A stretch of 5,466 nt of DNA, taken from contig JBCCQN010000336.1 of NCBI GenBank assembly GCA_039024315.1, positions 1-5,466 of the forward strand, given 5' to 3'. Of this stretch, positions 1 through 5,382 are shown one piece after another (position 1 is the stretch's first letter; every line of letters begins with the position of its first letter). The stretch is from JBCAWW01 sp039024315 (GTDB taxonomy: Bacteria; Bacteroidota; Bacteroidia; J057). The translations under genes and the position numbers were made by a program. The notes beneath the pieces were generated by a model, which saw only the letters and a list, made by a program, of their open reading frames with translations, was not told the origin of the DNA and made no database searches.

Positions 1-2
1 TA

Positions 3-69
3 GAGATTTGAAATTGGAATAAAGCAATTGGAAATCCTTAATTTCTGATAATTTCCAGTTTCAAATCTC
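3..69. repeat. AT-rich inverted repeat (17-bp arms)
   Basis: Positions 3-19 pair with 53-69. All 17 positions pair if one T-G (14/58) is read as a wobble, leaving a 33-nt loop. The loop contains a second copy of part of the left arm: 26-35 can pair with 51-60 (one wobble), so the right arm has two mutually exclusive partners. No T-run follows, so it is a poor rho-independent terminator. It could be the 3' end structure of a gene left of the window, a leader structure for the lipoprotein gene, or an interspersed intergenic repeat. I recall similar GAGATTTGAAAT-type low-complexity dyads between genes in Bacteroidota. The pairing is seen directly; the role is unknown. Confidence 0.6.
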
Positions 70-97
70 AACTTTTATACTACAAGACCTTTTCCCT

Positions 98-760
98 ATG
101 AATTGGACCGCCCATTGGACTTATCGCATGATGCTCATGCTACTAGCCACTACTATTGCCTTTGGCTCCGTTGGCTGTAGAAAGAAAAAAGAACTCGCCG
201 AAGAAATGGCTCGTCAGGAAGCCTTGGCTGCCAAACAAAAAGATCAAGCCCTCAAAGAAATTGCTGATATAGCCATGGCGGTTTGCAATGGCATTGATGA
301 TGTAGATCGCTATCAGGATCGCTTAGATGCGCTAAAAGATAAGTACAAAGATGACGCTGAAGTATTAGTTGCGATTCGCAAAGCTGAGTATCACCTGCAG
401 CAAGAGCGCGAACGTCTTGAACGTTTAGAGCGGGAAAAAGCAGAAGCCGAAGCAGCGGCAGCGGCCAGTCAAAATATGGGTCCAAGAGTAGACCAACTCT
501 TTGGCGATATCTCCAATGCGGGTAATGAAGCCATCGCCAATGCAAAAATCGATGATGCCCTCCGTTTGTTTAGCTCAGATCGAGCGCCAGTTTTGATTGT
601 GATTAGTCAGAGCGGAAGTACGGTTGATTATGATCGTCCGACCACCATTCGGAAATACCTTAATTATCTCAAGGACACAGGTAATAATACCAATCGAGTA
701 CGCAATGTCGTTTTAGACGCAAACGGAAGAATCAAAGAACTAGAACTGATAAAACAATGA
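98..760 (+). CDS. Putative coiled-coil lipoprotein, unknown function
   Basis: This is a 220-aa protein. Residues 11-26 are hydrophobic and lead to a lipobox-like SVGC with Cys27 as the candidate lipidated residue. The -3 position is Ser rather than Leu, which is loose for the classical motif but tolerable in Bacteroidota. Arg-Lys-Lys-Lys follows directly. Residues about 29-60 and 95-125 are rich in Glu, Lys, Ala, Arg and Gln and look like coiled coil, ending in an Ala-rich stretch (about 115-123). A compact C-terminal domain (about 128-220) contains PVLIVIS (164-170), DYDRPTTIRKYLNYLKD (177-193) and NGRIKELELIKQ (209-220). I recognise this as a conserved type of Bacteroidota C-terminal domain but cannot name it. 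No catalytic motif is visible. ATG at 98 gives a full signal sequence; Met11 or Met12 would also leave a short one. There is no Shine-Dalgarno. The TGA overlaps the next ATG (ATGA, 757-760), implying translational coupling. Expected location is the periplasmic face of a membrane, tethered by lipid. Confidence 0.85.
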   Translation: MNWTAHWTYRMMLMLLATTIAFGSVGCRKKKELAEEMARQEALAAKQKDQALKEIADIAMAVCNGIDDVDRYQDRLDALKDKYKDDAEVLVAIRKAEYHLQQERERLERLEREKAEAEAAAAASQNMGPRVDQLFGDISNAGNEAIANAKIDDALRLFSSDRAPVLIVISQSGSTVDYDRPTTIRKYLNYLKDTGNNTNRVRNVVLDANGRIKELELIKQ

Positions 761-1329
761 GAATACTAACTGCTGTATTGCTGCTTTGGGGAGCTATGAG
801 TAGCACCGCCCTCTTTGCGCAAGCTGATATTTCGCCCGAGCGTAAGCGTGCGATTGATTCTTTGGCCATGGAAAAGGTTCGAGACCTGAGTACTTACATT
901 AGCATTATTGGTGATAAGGATACGCCTTTCTCTGAGGCCGATCGTGTGATCGATAGAGCGGTTGAGCTATTTGCCGATGATGCCGAGATCGGAGTCTCTT
1001 CTCTTTACCGTGAAGAAATCCAATACTTTGGTCCTCGTCGCTATTGCGAACGCTTGATGGCCCTCAACTATGATCAAGTCAGCATTCGTTGGTTCAAAAT
1101 CCAATATATCTCGGATCTTGAGCTACAACCGGATGGTCGCTATGTGGGGGTAATTACCATTTATCAGCGCTTTGAAGGGGTAACCAAAGAAGGCTTAAAG
1201 TATATGGATACCACCAAAAAGGACATCACGGTTTACGTAGAGCGTAAAAGTACCCAGATCGGAGGTCGTACTATTGAGTTTTGGGACGTGCTGCTCGGCG
1301 ATATCCGTGTCAAAGAAACCACTAGCTAA
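757..1329 (+). CDS. Small exported protein, homologous to the N-terminal domain of the downstream LRR protein
   Basis: This is a 190-aa protein with a clear Sec signal peptide: Arg2, a hydrophobic core at about 3-20, and cleavage expected after Ala21 before Gln22. The mature part has helices (about 27-70), then FADDAEI (72-78), FGPRRYCERL (91-100) and a run of strand-like segments to about 186. Its region 41-78 lines up with residues 44-81 of the LRR protein with one small indel: shared V-R-x-L, then G-D-x-x-T, E-x-D-x-x-I, and F-x-D(D)-A-E-I/V. The rest follows the same order of elements, including a shared Glu-Gly (140-141 here, 143-144 in the LRR protein). The layout (helices, then a long curved sheet) suggests an NTF2-like or similar alpha+beta fold, but that is inference. 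No catalytic residues are evident. The gene is coupled to the lipoprotein gene by the ATGA overlap, and a terminator-like hairpin follows 15 nt after its stop, so the two genes probably form one transcript. Confidence 0.85.
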   Translation: MRILTAVLLLWGAMSSTALFAQADISPERKRAIDSLAMEKVRDLSTYISIIGDKDTPFSEADRVIDRAVELFADDAEIGVSSLYREEIQYFGPRRYCERLMALNYDQVSIRWFKIQYISDLELQPDGRYVGVITIYQRFEGVTKEGLKYMDTTKKDITVYVERKSTQIGGRTIEFWDVLLGDIRVKETTS

Positions 1330-1344
1330 AAAAATAATAGAGTA

Positions 1345-1387
1345 GGGGAGCGTTCGAGGCCTCCCTCTTTTTCTTTGATTTTTTTGG
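1345..1387 (+). terminator. Probable rho-independent terminator after the first gene pair
   Basis: GGGGAG (1345-1350) pairs with CTCCCT (1361-1366) as five G-C/A-T pairs plus one G-T wobble around a 10-nt loop. A T-rich tract (1368-1386) interrupted by C and GA follows. It lies just past the stop at 1329, where the end of the lipoprotein/small-protein transcript is expected. The stem is short, so the call is moderate. Confidence 0.6.
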
Positions 1388-1512
1388 GCCGACACCTTCG
1401 GTGAACGCTTCTCATTAGTATTAAGACGCAAGTAGTTAGTACATAGATATGCGTTATTGCACTTATCCGTCTAACTACTTCATACTCCCTACTAAGTACT
1501 TAAAAAATTAGT
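1388..1512. other. Intergenic leader of the second gene pair, with dyads
   Basis: No ORF or RNA gene is seen here. The stretch contains a small CACC-TTC-GGTG hairpin (1393-1403), a perfect 10-bp inverted repeat (AAGTAGTTAG at 1430-1439 and CTAACTACTT at 1471-1480) and a 10-bp palindrome (TAAGTACTTA, 1493-1502) ten bases before the start codon at 1513. I found no convincing TTTG...TAnnTTTG promoter. The next gene must be transcribed from an unrecognised promoter here or by read-through. Upstream of ATG 1513 the sequence is A-rich without a Shine-Dalgarno, normal for the phylum. Confidence 0.5.
1430..1480. repeat. Perfect 10-bp inverted repeat, 31-nt spacer
   Basis: AAGTAGTTAG (1430-1439) is the exact reverse complement of CTAACTACTT (1471-1480). 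It sits 33-83 bases before the start of the 286-aa gene, where an operator or a 5' UTR hairpin could lie. The flanks do not extend the pairing. The role is unknown. Confidence 0.5.
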
Positions 1513-2373
1513 ATGACCGCCATTAGCCCTATTGCTGCACAACAACTTCTACGCTATTGGCTCGTTCTGTTTTGCTTACTGTCTGGTTTTGGTCTCCATG
1601 CCCAAAGGGTGGGGGACTACTTAGGAGACGAAAAAGTACTCTACGCCTCTACTAAGCAAGTCAATCAATTTTTTCGCCGCTTTAATGGAGAGGAGTCTCC
1701 CCTTGGGGAACGCTATTACCCACGAGACAGCCTCTATCGCAATGCTCGCCTACGGGAAGAGTATTTAAATATGCTTTTTGATAGCGGCAACCAAGACCTA
1801 AACCGAAATAAACGGTCTAAATTCATACGATCTATAACCAATCCCGCCAGACCGGTCTTTTTGGACTTTCATGGGGGAGAGTTCTTTGCTGAAGTATTGA
1901 CCACCTTTTACTATAAGGGAGAAAAAGTCAATTTGACGCTTTTCCTCAAGTTGGAAGAAGATACGATTGGCTCAAAATGGGTGTTTACCAACGTTTATTT
2001 TGAACCCTTCGCACGAGCGTTCCGCGAAGCGGGGGACAGCGACCCTCCAGACTTTTTACACCCCTTGAGTCATGAACTCGACTTCATGAACTTGATAAAA
2101 GTGTTTCGCGAAGCGAATAATCCAGAAAAATTTACGGAAGAAGGCTTCCAACCTGATTATTTGACACTGTTTTTGTACGAGTACAAAAAGGGGAACCTTA
2201 AGTTTCACACTGTGAATAAGGTCAAGTTCCACTTTTTTCAAATCGAAAATTGGTATTTCGAGTTATCAGAAGTAGAGCGTCAAGGAGGTAATCGAGGTTG
2301 GTTAATTACTCAAATGACGCAGATCGAAGAAGGGAACAAAGAAATATTGTTAAACTATATCTATCGCCAATGA
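1513..2373 (+). CDS. Exported protein of unknown function, first gene of the LRR pair
   Basis: This is a 286-aa protein. A signal peptide with a long n-region (1-14) and hydrophobic core (15-28) ends at a probable Ala30|Gln31 cleavage site. The mature protein has an N-terminal part (about 40-168) with VNQFFRRFNGE (50-60), YLNMLFD (84-90), LDFHGGEFFAEV (117-128) and GSKWVFTNVYFEPF (153-166). A second part (about 182-286) has SHELDFMNLIKVFREANNP (186-204) and alternating aromatic/hydrophobic strand-like segments to the end (for example KVKFHFFQIENWYFEL, 236-251). No nucleophile, metal-binding or nucleotide-binding motif stands out. I believe proteins with these motifs occur in other Bacteroidota, but I know of no characterised member. 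The start at 1513 is chosen because it gives the complete signal peptide. The stop overlaps the next ATG (ATGA, 2370-2373), so it is probably translationally coupled to the LRR gene and its product may act in the same compartment. Confidence 0.85.
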   Translation: MTAISPIAAQQLLRYWLVLFCLLSGFGLHAQRVGDYLGDEKVLYASTKQVNQFFRRFNGEESPLGERYYPRDSLYRNARLREEYLNMLFDSGNQDLNRNKRSKFIRSITNPARPVFLDFHGGEFFAEVLTTFYYKGEKVNLTLFLKLEEDTIGSKWVFTNVYFEPFARAFREAGDSDPPDFLHPLSHELDFMNLIKVFREANNPEKFTEEGFQPDYLTLFLYEYKKGNLKFHTVNKVKFHFFQIENWYFELSEVERQGGNRGWLITQMTQIEEGNKEILLNYIYRQ

Positions 2374-5039
2374 AATTGCGCTTTGTATGTTGCTGGTGGC
2401 TTTTATTTGCCATCGGGCTTAGTCAACCACTCTCGGCCCAAGATGCCATGGCTGACACCACGCTGCTCAGTGAGTATAAGCAGCAAAGCCGGCAGCTTGT
2501 GCGCTTTCTACAGTTTGTCATGAATACCCTCGGCGATCCACAGACCTCCCGCCGGGAAAAAGATATTATCATCAACCAAAGCTACCTCAAGATCTTTGAG
2601 GATGCGGAGGTGCAAATAGAGGACGATCTTCTCACTTACCGTTCGGTAGTGACCAACAAAGATGTTCAGGCCTACCTGCAGGATATCGATTTTTTTTATG
2701 AGCAGGTACGTTTTGATTTTGAAGTGGAGGCGGTCGATCATTCGCTCTTAGAAAATGGAGAATTGTTTTTTATCGTCCGCCTTAATCGGCATTTGGAAGG
2801 TATTAATGTAGAAGGAGATAGTATCAATACATTTCAAGAACGCTTTATTGAAATCAATCTCGATCAAGAAAATCGTCTCCTTAAGATCGTCAGTATTTAT
2901 ACAACGGCCTTAAGCGAAGACGCCGCCTTAGCCAACTGGTGGAATGAAATGTCTCTTCCTTGGAAAGATGTTTTTGCCGATCAGCTAATGGTTAATGATT
3001 CTCAGAGCATGGGAGATATTCTGGAGCTCGATCTCGCGGCCCAAGTGGGTGATACCATCTTGCTTGCACCTTCTTTGCCAGCGGGTGACTCGATGCGTTC
3101 CTCCTTGTCAGAGCTCTTCGCTGCGGATACCTTCGCTTTTGATACCCTTATCCTCAACGATCCGATTTTATATCGCGAACTTAAGCGACTGGTTCAACTA
3201 GAGGAGCTTGATCTCAGCTCTTTTCCCGAAATTGATGATTTAGGACCAATTGCTCGCCTAAGTAGGCTAAGCAAGCTCAATATTTCCGGCACTAAGGTGA
3301 GGGACTTAACCTCCATTCGCAATTTGACTCGCTTAGAAGTACTAAATTGTTCTTATACTCCGGTCAATTCGTTAGCTCCGCTACAATATGCCACGGCGCT
3401 CCGAGAAGTGATTGCCCACCATACCTTTTTACAAAACTTGGCTGCCTTTGAGCATTTTAGCAAGCTTCGTATCCTTCAACTCGCCTACACCCCTCTGCTT
3501 AATATTGAGAATTTGAAGGCAAGTACCCGACTAGAAGAATTGGATATTTCCTACACTCGGGTGAGGGATTTGACTCCTCTTACAAGCGCTACCCAATTAC
3601 AAAATCTGAAGCTTACCGGCTCTCCTATATCCGAGATTGGCCCGATAGCAGATCTCGCTTCTCTATCTACCCTGTACATTGACCATACTGAGCTTGTGGA
3701 CTTGAATGCTCTGTCTAAACTAAAGTCACTGCGATTGTTGTTTTGTGAAGGTACTGAGATTCAAAATCTGGATCCTTTATTAAAACTGCCTGCCCTCAGC
3801 AAGATTTATTGTGATATGACGGGTATAGACCAATTAGCCGCCAATCGATTTATGGAAGCTCGGCCTGAGGTCTTGGTTTTGTATGAGTCGGCTGCTTTGC
3901 AGTTTTGGTGGCAATCTTTATCACGCCCTTGGCGAACGCTTCTTTCCGAGCGTATGGCTTGGCAGATGGGGCCAGATAGGGAAGCGCTCCACGAACTATC
4001 CAATATTACGGAATTAGACATTAGCAACCGATCGGAGATTACCGACCTCACCCCTGCTGCGCAATTGAGCCAGCTAAGAAAATTGGACTGCAGCAATACT
4101 GGGATTGAAAGCTTACTACCAATCAAAGACCTAGTCGAGCTAAAGCAACTTAACCTTAGCGGAACGCTGATCAGTGATTTGAGCCCTCTAGAGGCGCTGA
4201 GAAATTTACGTAATCTTGACCTTTCTGGCACGGCCATCTTATCAGTAAGAGCCTTACAAGCTCTCCGTAATCTTGAGACCTTAGACATTGGACAGACTAC
4301 CGTCAAAGATCTTTTATATCTCAAGGACCTCGAAAATCTTGGCTTGGTCAAAGCAGAAGGTACCGAAGTCAGAGATCCTCAAGTGATACAAATTCTAAGC
4401 TTCTTGCCTCATCTGCTTGTGCTTTACCGTAAGGAGAACTTGCAGCAATGGTGGGGGAGCCTAGATAGTAGTTGGCAAACGGTGTTTAGAAATTTAATCT
4501 CAATAGATCCTAGTCCGACTAGCTCGCAACTACATAAGCTATGTAGCTTAAGAGAGGTCAATACTCAAGGGCAGCTACTGCGATCATTAGAGCCTTTATA
4601 TCCCTTTCTTCGTTTGGAATCTTTGAGTTTTTCGGATACTCCAATTGCGAACCTTAATCCGCTGCGGAAACATAAATCTCTTCGGGTCTTAAATTGTCCG
4701 CGCAATCCTATCTCCGACTTAAGTCCTATAGCTGCTTTGATCAATTTGGAGACCCTAAATATCCAAAATACTCCTGTTTCGGACTTAATTGTTTTAAGCT
4801 CGCTCCCTTCATTGAGTAAATTGAATATTAGCGGTACTCAGATAAAAAGTCTAAAGCCACTGGAAAGTCTGAGTAATTTGACTCGTTTAGATTGCTCTTC
4901 AACCGATGTAAGTAGCCTTAAATCACTAAGTGAGCTCAAAAAGATCAAGCAGCTTATCTGTTTTAATACACGCCTAAGCGAACGCAAAGTTGATGCTTTC
5001 CGTTTGCTAAAGCCTGACTGTGAGGTGGTTTATTATTAG
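2370..5039 (+). CDS. Large exported leucine-rich-repeat protein with three LRR cassettes
   Basis: This is an 889-aa protein. The frame is open from 2298, but ATG 2370 is preferred because it begins a signal peptide (Lys2, Arg4, core 5-18, cleavage expected after Ala23 before Gln24) and overlaps the previous stop by ATGA. Residues about 28-180 form an N-terminal domain with REKDIIINQSYLKIFEDAEV (62-81), TNKDVQAYL (95-103) and LKIVSIYTT (171-179). It is of a type I recall at the N-terminus of several Bacteroidota LRR and other repeat proteins, and it resembles the small protein at 757-1329. The rest is about 23 LRRs of 22 residues (consensus LxxLxIsxTxIxdLxPLxxLxx, internalin-like), in three cassettes of about 10, 6 and 7 repeats. 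Each cassette opens with WW-x6-W (190-198, 513-521, 694-702) and closes with P-x(3)-V-[LV]-Y (499-505, 680-686, 882-888). No transmembrane anchor or type IX sorting domain is evident; the protein ends right at the last cap. The likely role is protein binding in the periplasm or at the surface; the partner is unknown. Confidence 0.93.
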   Translation: MKLRFVCCWWLLFAIGLSQPLSAQDAMADTTLLSEYKQQSRQLVRFLQFVMNTLGDPQTSRREKDIIINQSYLKIFEDAEVQIEDDLLTYRSVVTNKDVQAYLQDIDFFYEQVRFDFEVEAVDHSLLENGELFFIVRLNRHLEGINVEGDSINTFQERFIEINLDQENRLLKIVSIYTTALSEDAALANWWNEMSLPWKDVFADQLMVNDSQSMGDILELDLAAQVGDTILLAPSLPAGDSMRSSLSELFAADTFAFDTLILNDPILYRELKRLVQLEELDLSSFPEIDDLGPIARLSRLSKLNISGTKVRDLTSIRNLTRLEVLNCSYTPVNSLAPLQYATALREVIAHHTFLQNLAAFEHFSKLRILQLAYTPLLNIENLKASTRLEELDISYTRVRDLTPLTSATQLQNLKLTGSPISEIGPIADLASLSTLYIDHTELVDLNALSKLKSLRLLFCEGTEIQNLDPLLKLPALSKIYCDMTGIDQLAANRFMEARPEVLVLYESAALQFWWQSLSRPWRTLLSERMAWQMGPDREALHELSNITELDISNRSEITDLTPAAQLSQLRKLDCSNTGIESLLPIKDLVELKQLNLSGTLISDLSPLEALRNLRNLDLSGTAILSVRALQALRNLETLDIGQTTVKDLLYLKDLENLGLVKAEGTEVRDPQVIQILSFLPHLLVLYRKENLQQWWGSLDSSWQTVFRNLISIDPSPTSSQLHKLCSLREVNTQGQLLRSLEPLYPFLRLESLSFSDTPIANLNPLRKHKSLRVLNCPRNPISDLSPIAALINLETLNIQNTPVSDLIVLSSLPSLSKLNISGTQIKSLKPLESLSNLTRLDCSSTDVSSLKSLSELKKIKQLICFNTRLSERKVDAFRLLKPDCEVVYY
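2937..3884 (+). other. LRR cassette 1 (residues 190-505)
   Basis: The cassette begins with WWNEMSLPWKDVF. A poorly conserved linker of about 60 residues (205-265), Asp/Ser/Leu-rich and unlike the other two cassettes, follows. About ten LRRs start at LEELDLS (267). The first repeat is 23 residues instead of 22. It closes with RPEVLVLY (498-505). Confidence 0.8.
3906..4427 (+). other. LRR cassette 2 (residues 513-686)
   Basis: The cassette begins with WWQSLSRPWRTLL, followed by a short bridge and about six LRRs from ITELDIS (546). The first repeat again has 23 residues and resembles the first repeat of cassette 1 (ELD-[LI]-S, then EI-x-DL-x-P-[IA]-A). It closes with LPHLLVLY (679-686). Confidence 0.8.
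4449..5036 (+). other. LRR cassette 3 (residues 694-889)
   Basis: The cassette begins with WWGSLDSSWQTVF and has about seven LRRs from LREVNTQ (727). The first repeat is the most degenerate of the cassette. It closes with KPDCEVVYY (881-889), the C-terminus of the protein. That LRR proteins of this phylum often end with such a P-x-C-x-V-x-Y cap is from memory; it suggests the protein is complete. Confidence 0.8.
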
Positions 5040-5069
5040 CAAATTTATTTTGGCCCGATCCTTGTGTTT

Positions 5070-5102
5070 TTATCCACGTACATTTAAGGCTGTTGTGGAC
5101 AA
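5070..5102. promoter_or_regulatory. Inverted pair of DnaA-box-like 9-mers
   Basis: TTATCCACG (5070-5078) matches the DnaA-box consensus TTATCCACA at 8 of 9 positions. On the opposite strand 5102-5094 reads TTGTCCACA, also a one-base variant of that consensus. The two face each other across 15 nt. The same bases form an imperfect hairpin (5070-5077 with 5095-5102, one mismatch) that could instead be the 3' end structure of the LRR mRNA, although no T-run follows. Two boxes do not make an origin; regulation of the downstream promoters or chance are the alternatives. Confidence 0.35.
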
Positions 5103-5118
5103 CTATTTCTCCTTACTA

Positions 5119-5151
5119 TTTGGAAATATAGGTTTGCTTAGCCTATCTTTG
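5119..5151 (+). promoter_or_regulatory. Promoter P1 (Bacteroidota -33/-7 type)
   Basis: TTTG (5119-5122), 21 nt, then TATCTTTG (5144-5151), a full match to the Bacteroidota consensus TTTG...TAnnTTTG. Transcription would start near 5157, at the left arm of a CCGCT/AGCGG hairpin (5156-5160 with 5170-5174). It is the first of three similar units. Confidence 0.75.
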
Positions 5152-5175
5152 TAGCCCGCTCATAAAAAAAGCGGT

Positions 5176-5187
5176 TGTTCTTTTAAA
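5176..5187 (+). promoter_or_regulatory. boxA-like antitermination sequence in the P1 leader
   Basis: TGTTCTTTTAAA lies just after the P1 hairpin and closely resembles the rRNA boxA (TGCTCTTTAACA in E. coli), the NusB/NusE entry site in rRNA leaders. A weaker version, AGTTCTTAG, occurs at the same place in unit 2 (5292-5300). The similarity is seen by eye; function is inferred from the rRNA-type context. Confidence 0.4.
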
Positions 5188-5237
5188 GTGTTTAGAAGTT
5201 AGTTGTGAAGCGGTTTCAACTTCTTTTGAAGAAGGGT

Positions 5238-5268
5238 TTTGAAATTGGGAATATTCTCATGGCCTTTG
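5238..5268 (+). promoter_or_regulatory. Promoter P2 (weaker copy)
   Basis: TTTG (5238-5241), 19 nt, then GGCCTTTG (5261-5268). The CTTTG half of the -7 element is kept but the TA is lost, so P2 may be weak or relic. The following CAGCCCGCTTTG matches the post-promoter sequence of P1 and P3. A hairpin, CGCTT (5274-5278) with AAGCG (5284-5288), lies at the expected transcript start. Confidence 0.5.
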
Positions 5269-5350
5269 CAGCCCGCTTTGAAGAAGCGATAAGTTCTTAG
5301 AAGAAGTTTTTTGTAAGTAATTCGGTCAAGGTAATTTATTTAAAATTATT

Positions 5351-5382
5351 TTTGGAATTGGCAAAAAAGCTTTTCATCTTTG
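5351..5382 (+). promoter_or_regulatory. Promoter P3 (Bacteroidota -33/-7 type)
   Basis: TTTG (5351-5354), 20 nt, then CATCTTTG (5375-5382), one mismatch from the TAnnTTTG consensus. It is followed by CAACCGCTTTG and a GCTTT (5388-5392)/AAAGC (5398-5402) hairpin at the expected start. It is the promoter nearest the unseen downstream gene. Confidence 0.65.

Noticed and set aside
28..56. Possible promoter TTG-18-TAATTTCC before the lipoprotein gene
   Set aside because: The -7 element matches only TA and TT of TAnnTTTG, and it lies within the low-complexity dyad; too weak to call.
252..545. 97-codon minus-strand frame inside the lipoprotein gene
   Set aside because: The His/Leu/Trp-rich product has no recognisable features and is antisense to a well-supported gene.
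1195..1431. 78-codon minus-strand frame over the end of the 190-aa gene and the terminator
   Set aside because: It crosses the terminator and the end of a real gene; the product has no signal or motif.
2020..2115. Repeated CGCGAAGCG (2023-2031 and 2107-2115) as a possible interspersed DNA repeat
   Set aside because: Both copies encode the same FREA peptide in the 286-aa protein, so chance or minor protein-level repetition explains it.
2056..2241. Short minus-strand frame inside the 286-aa gene
   Set aside because: Antisense to coding sequence and without supporting features.
2298..2369. 24-codon upstream extension of the LRR gene to ATG 2298
   Set aside because: It encodes a charged, hydrophilic stretch that would bury the signal peptide, and it overlaps the previous gene by 76 bases; ATG 2370 gives a proper signal peptide and an ATGA overlap.
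2508..2741. 77-codon minus-strand frame inside the LRR gene's N-terminal domain
   Set aside because: Antisense to a conserved domain, with no supporting features.
2995..3201. 68-codon plus-strand frame overlapping the LRR gene
   Set aside because: It is out of frame within a continuous reading frame that has conserved domains on both sides.
3806..4351. 181-codon open frame on the minus strand inside the LRR gene
   Set aside because: It is opposite strongly patterned LRR coding sequence; its Ser/Arg/Leu-rich product reflects the complementary strand of LRR codons, with no domain or start context of its own.
4960..5039. Possible type IX secretion C-terminal sorting domain on the LRR protein
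   Set aside because: The C-terminus ends at the LRR cap (KPDCEVVYY); there is no extra beta-sandwich domain of about 80 residues with the expected motifs.
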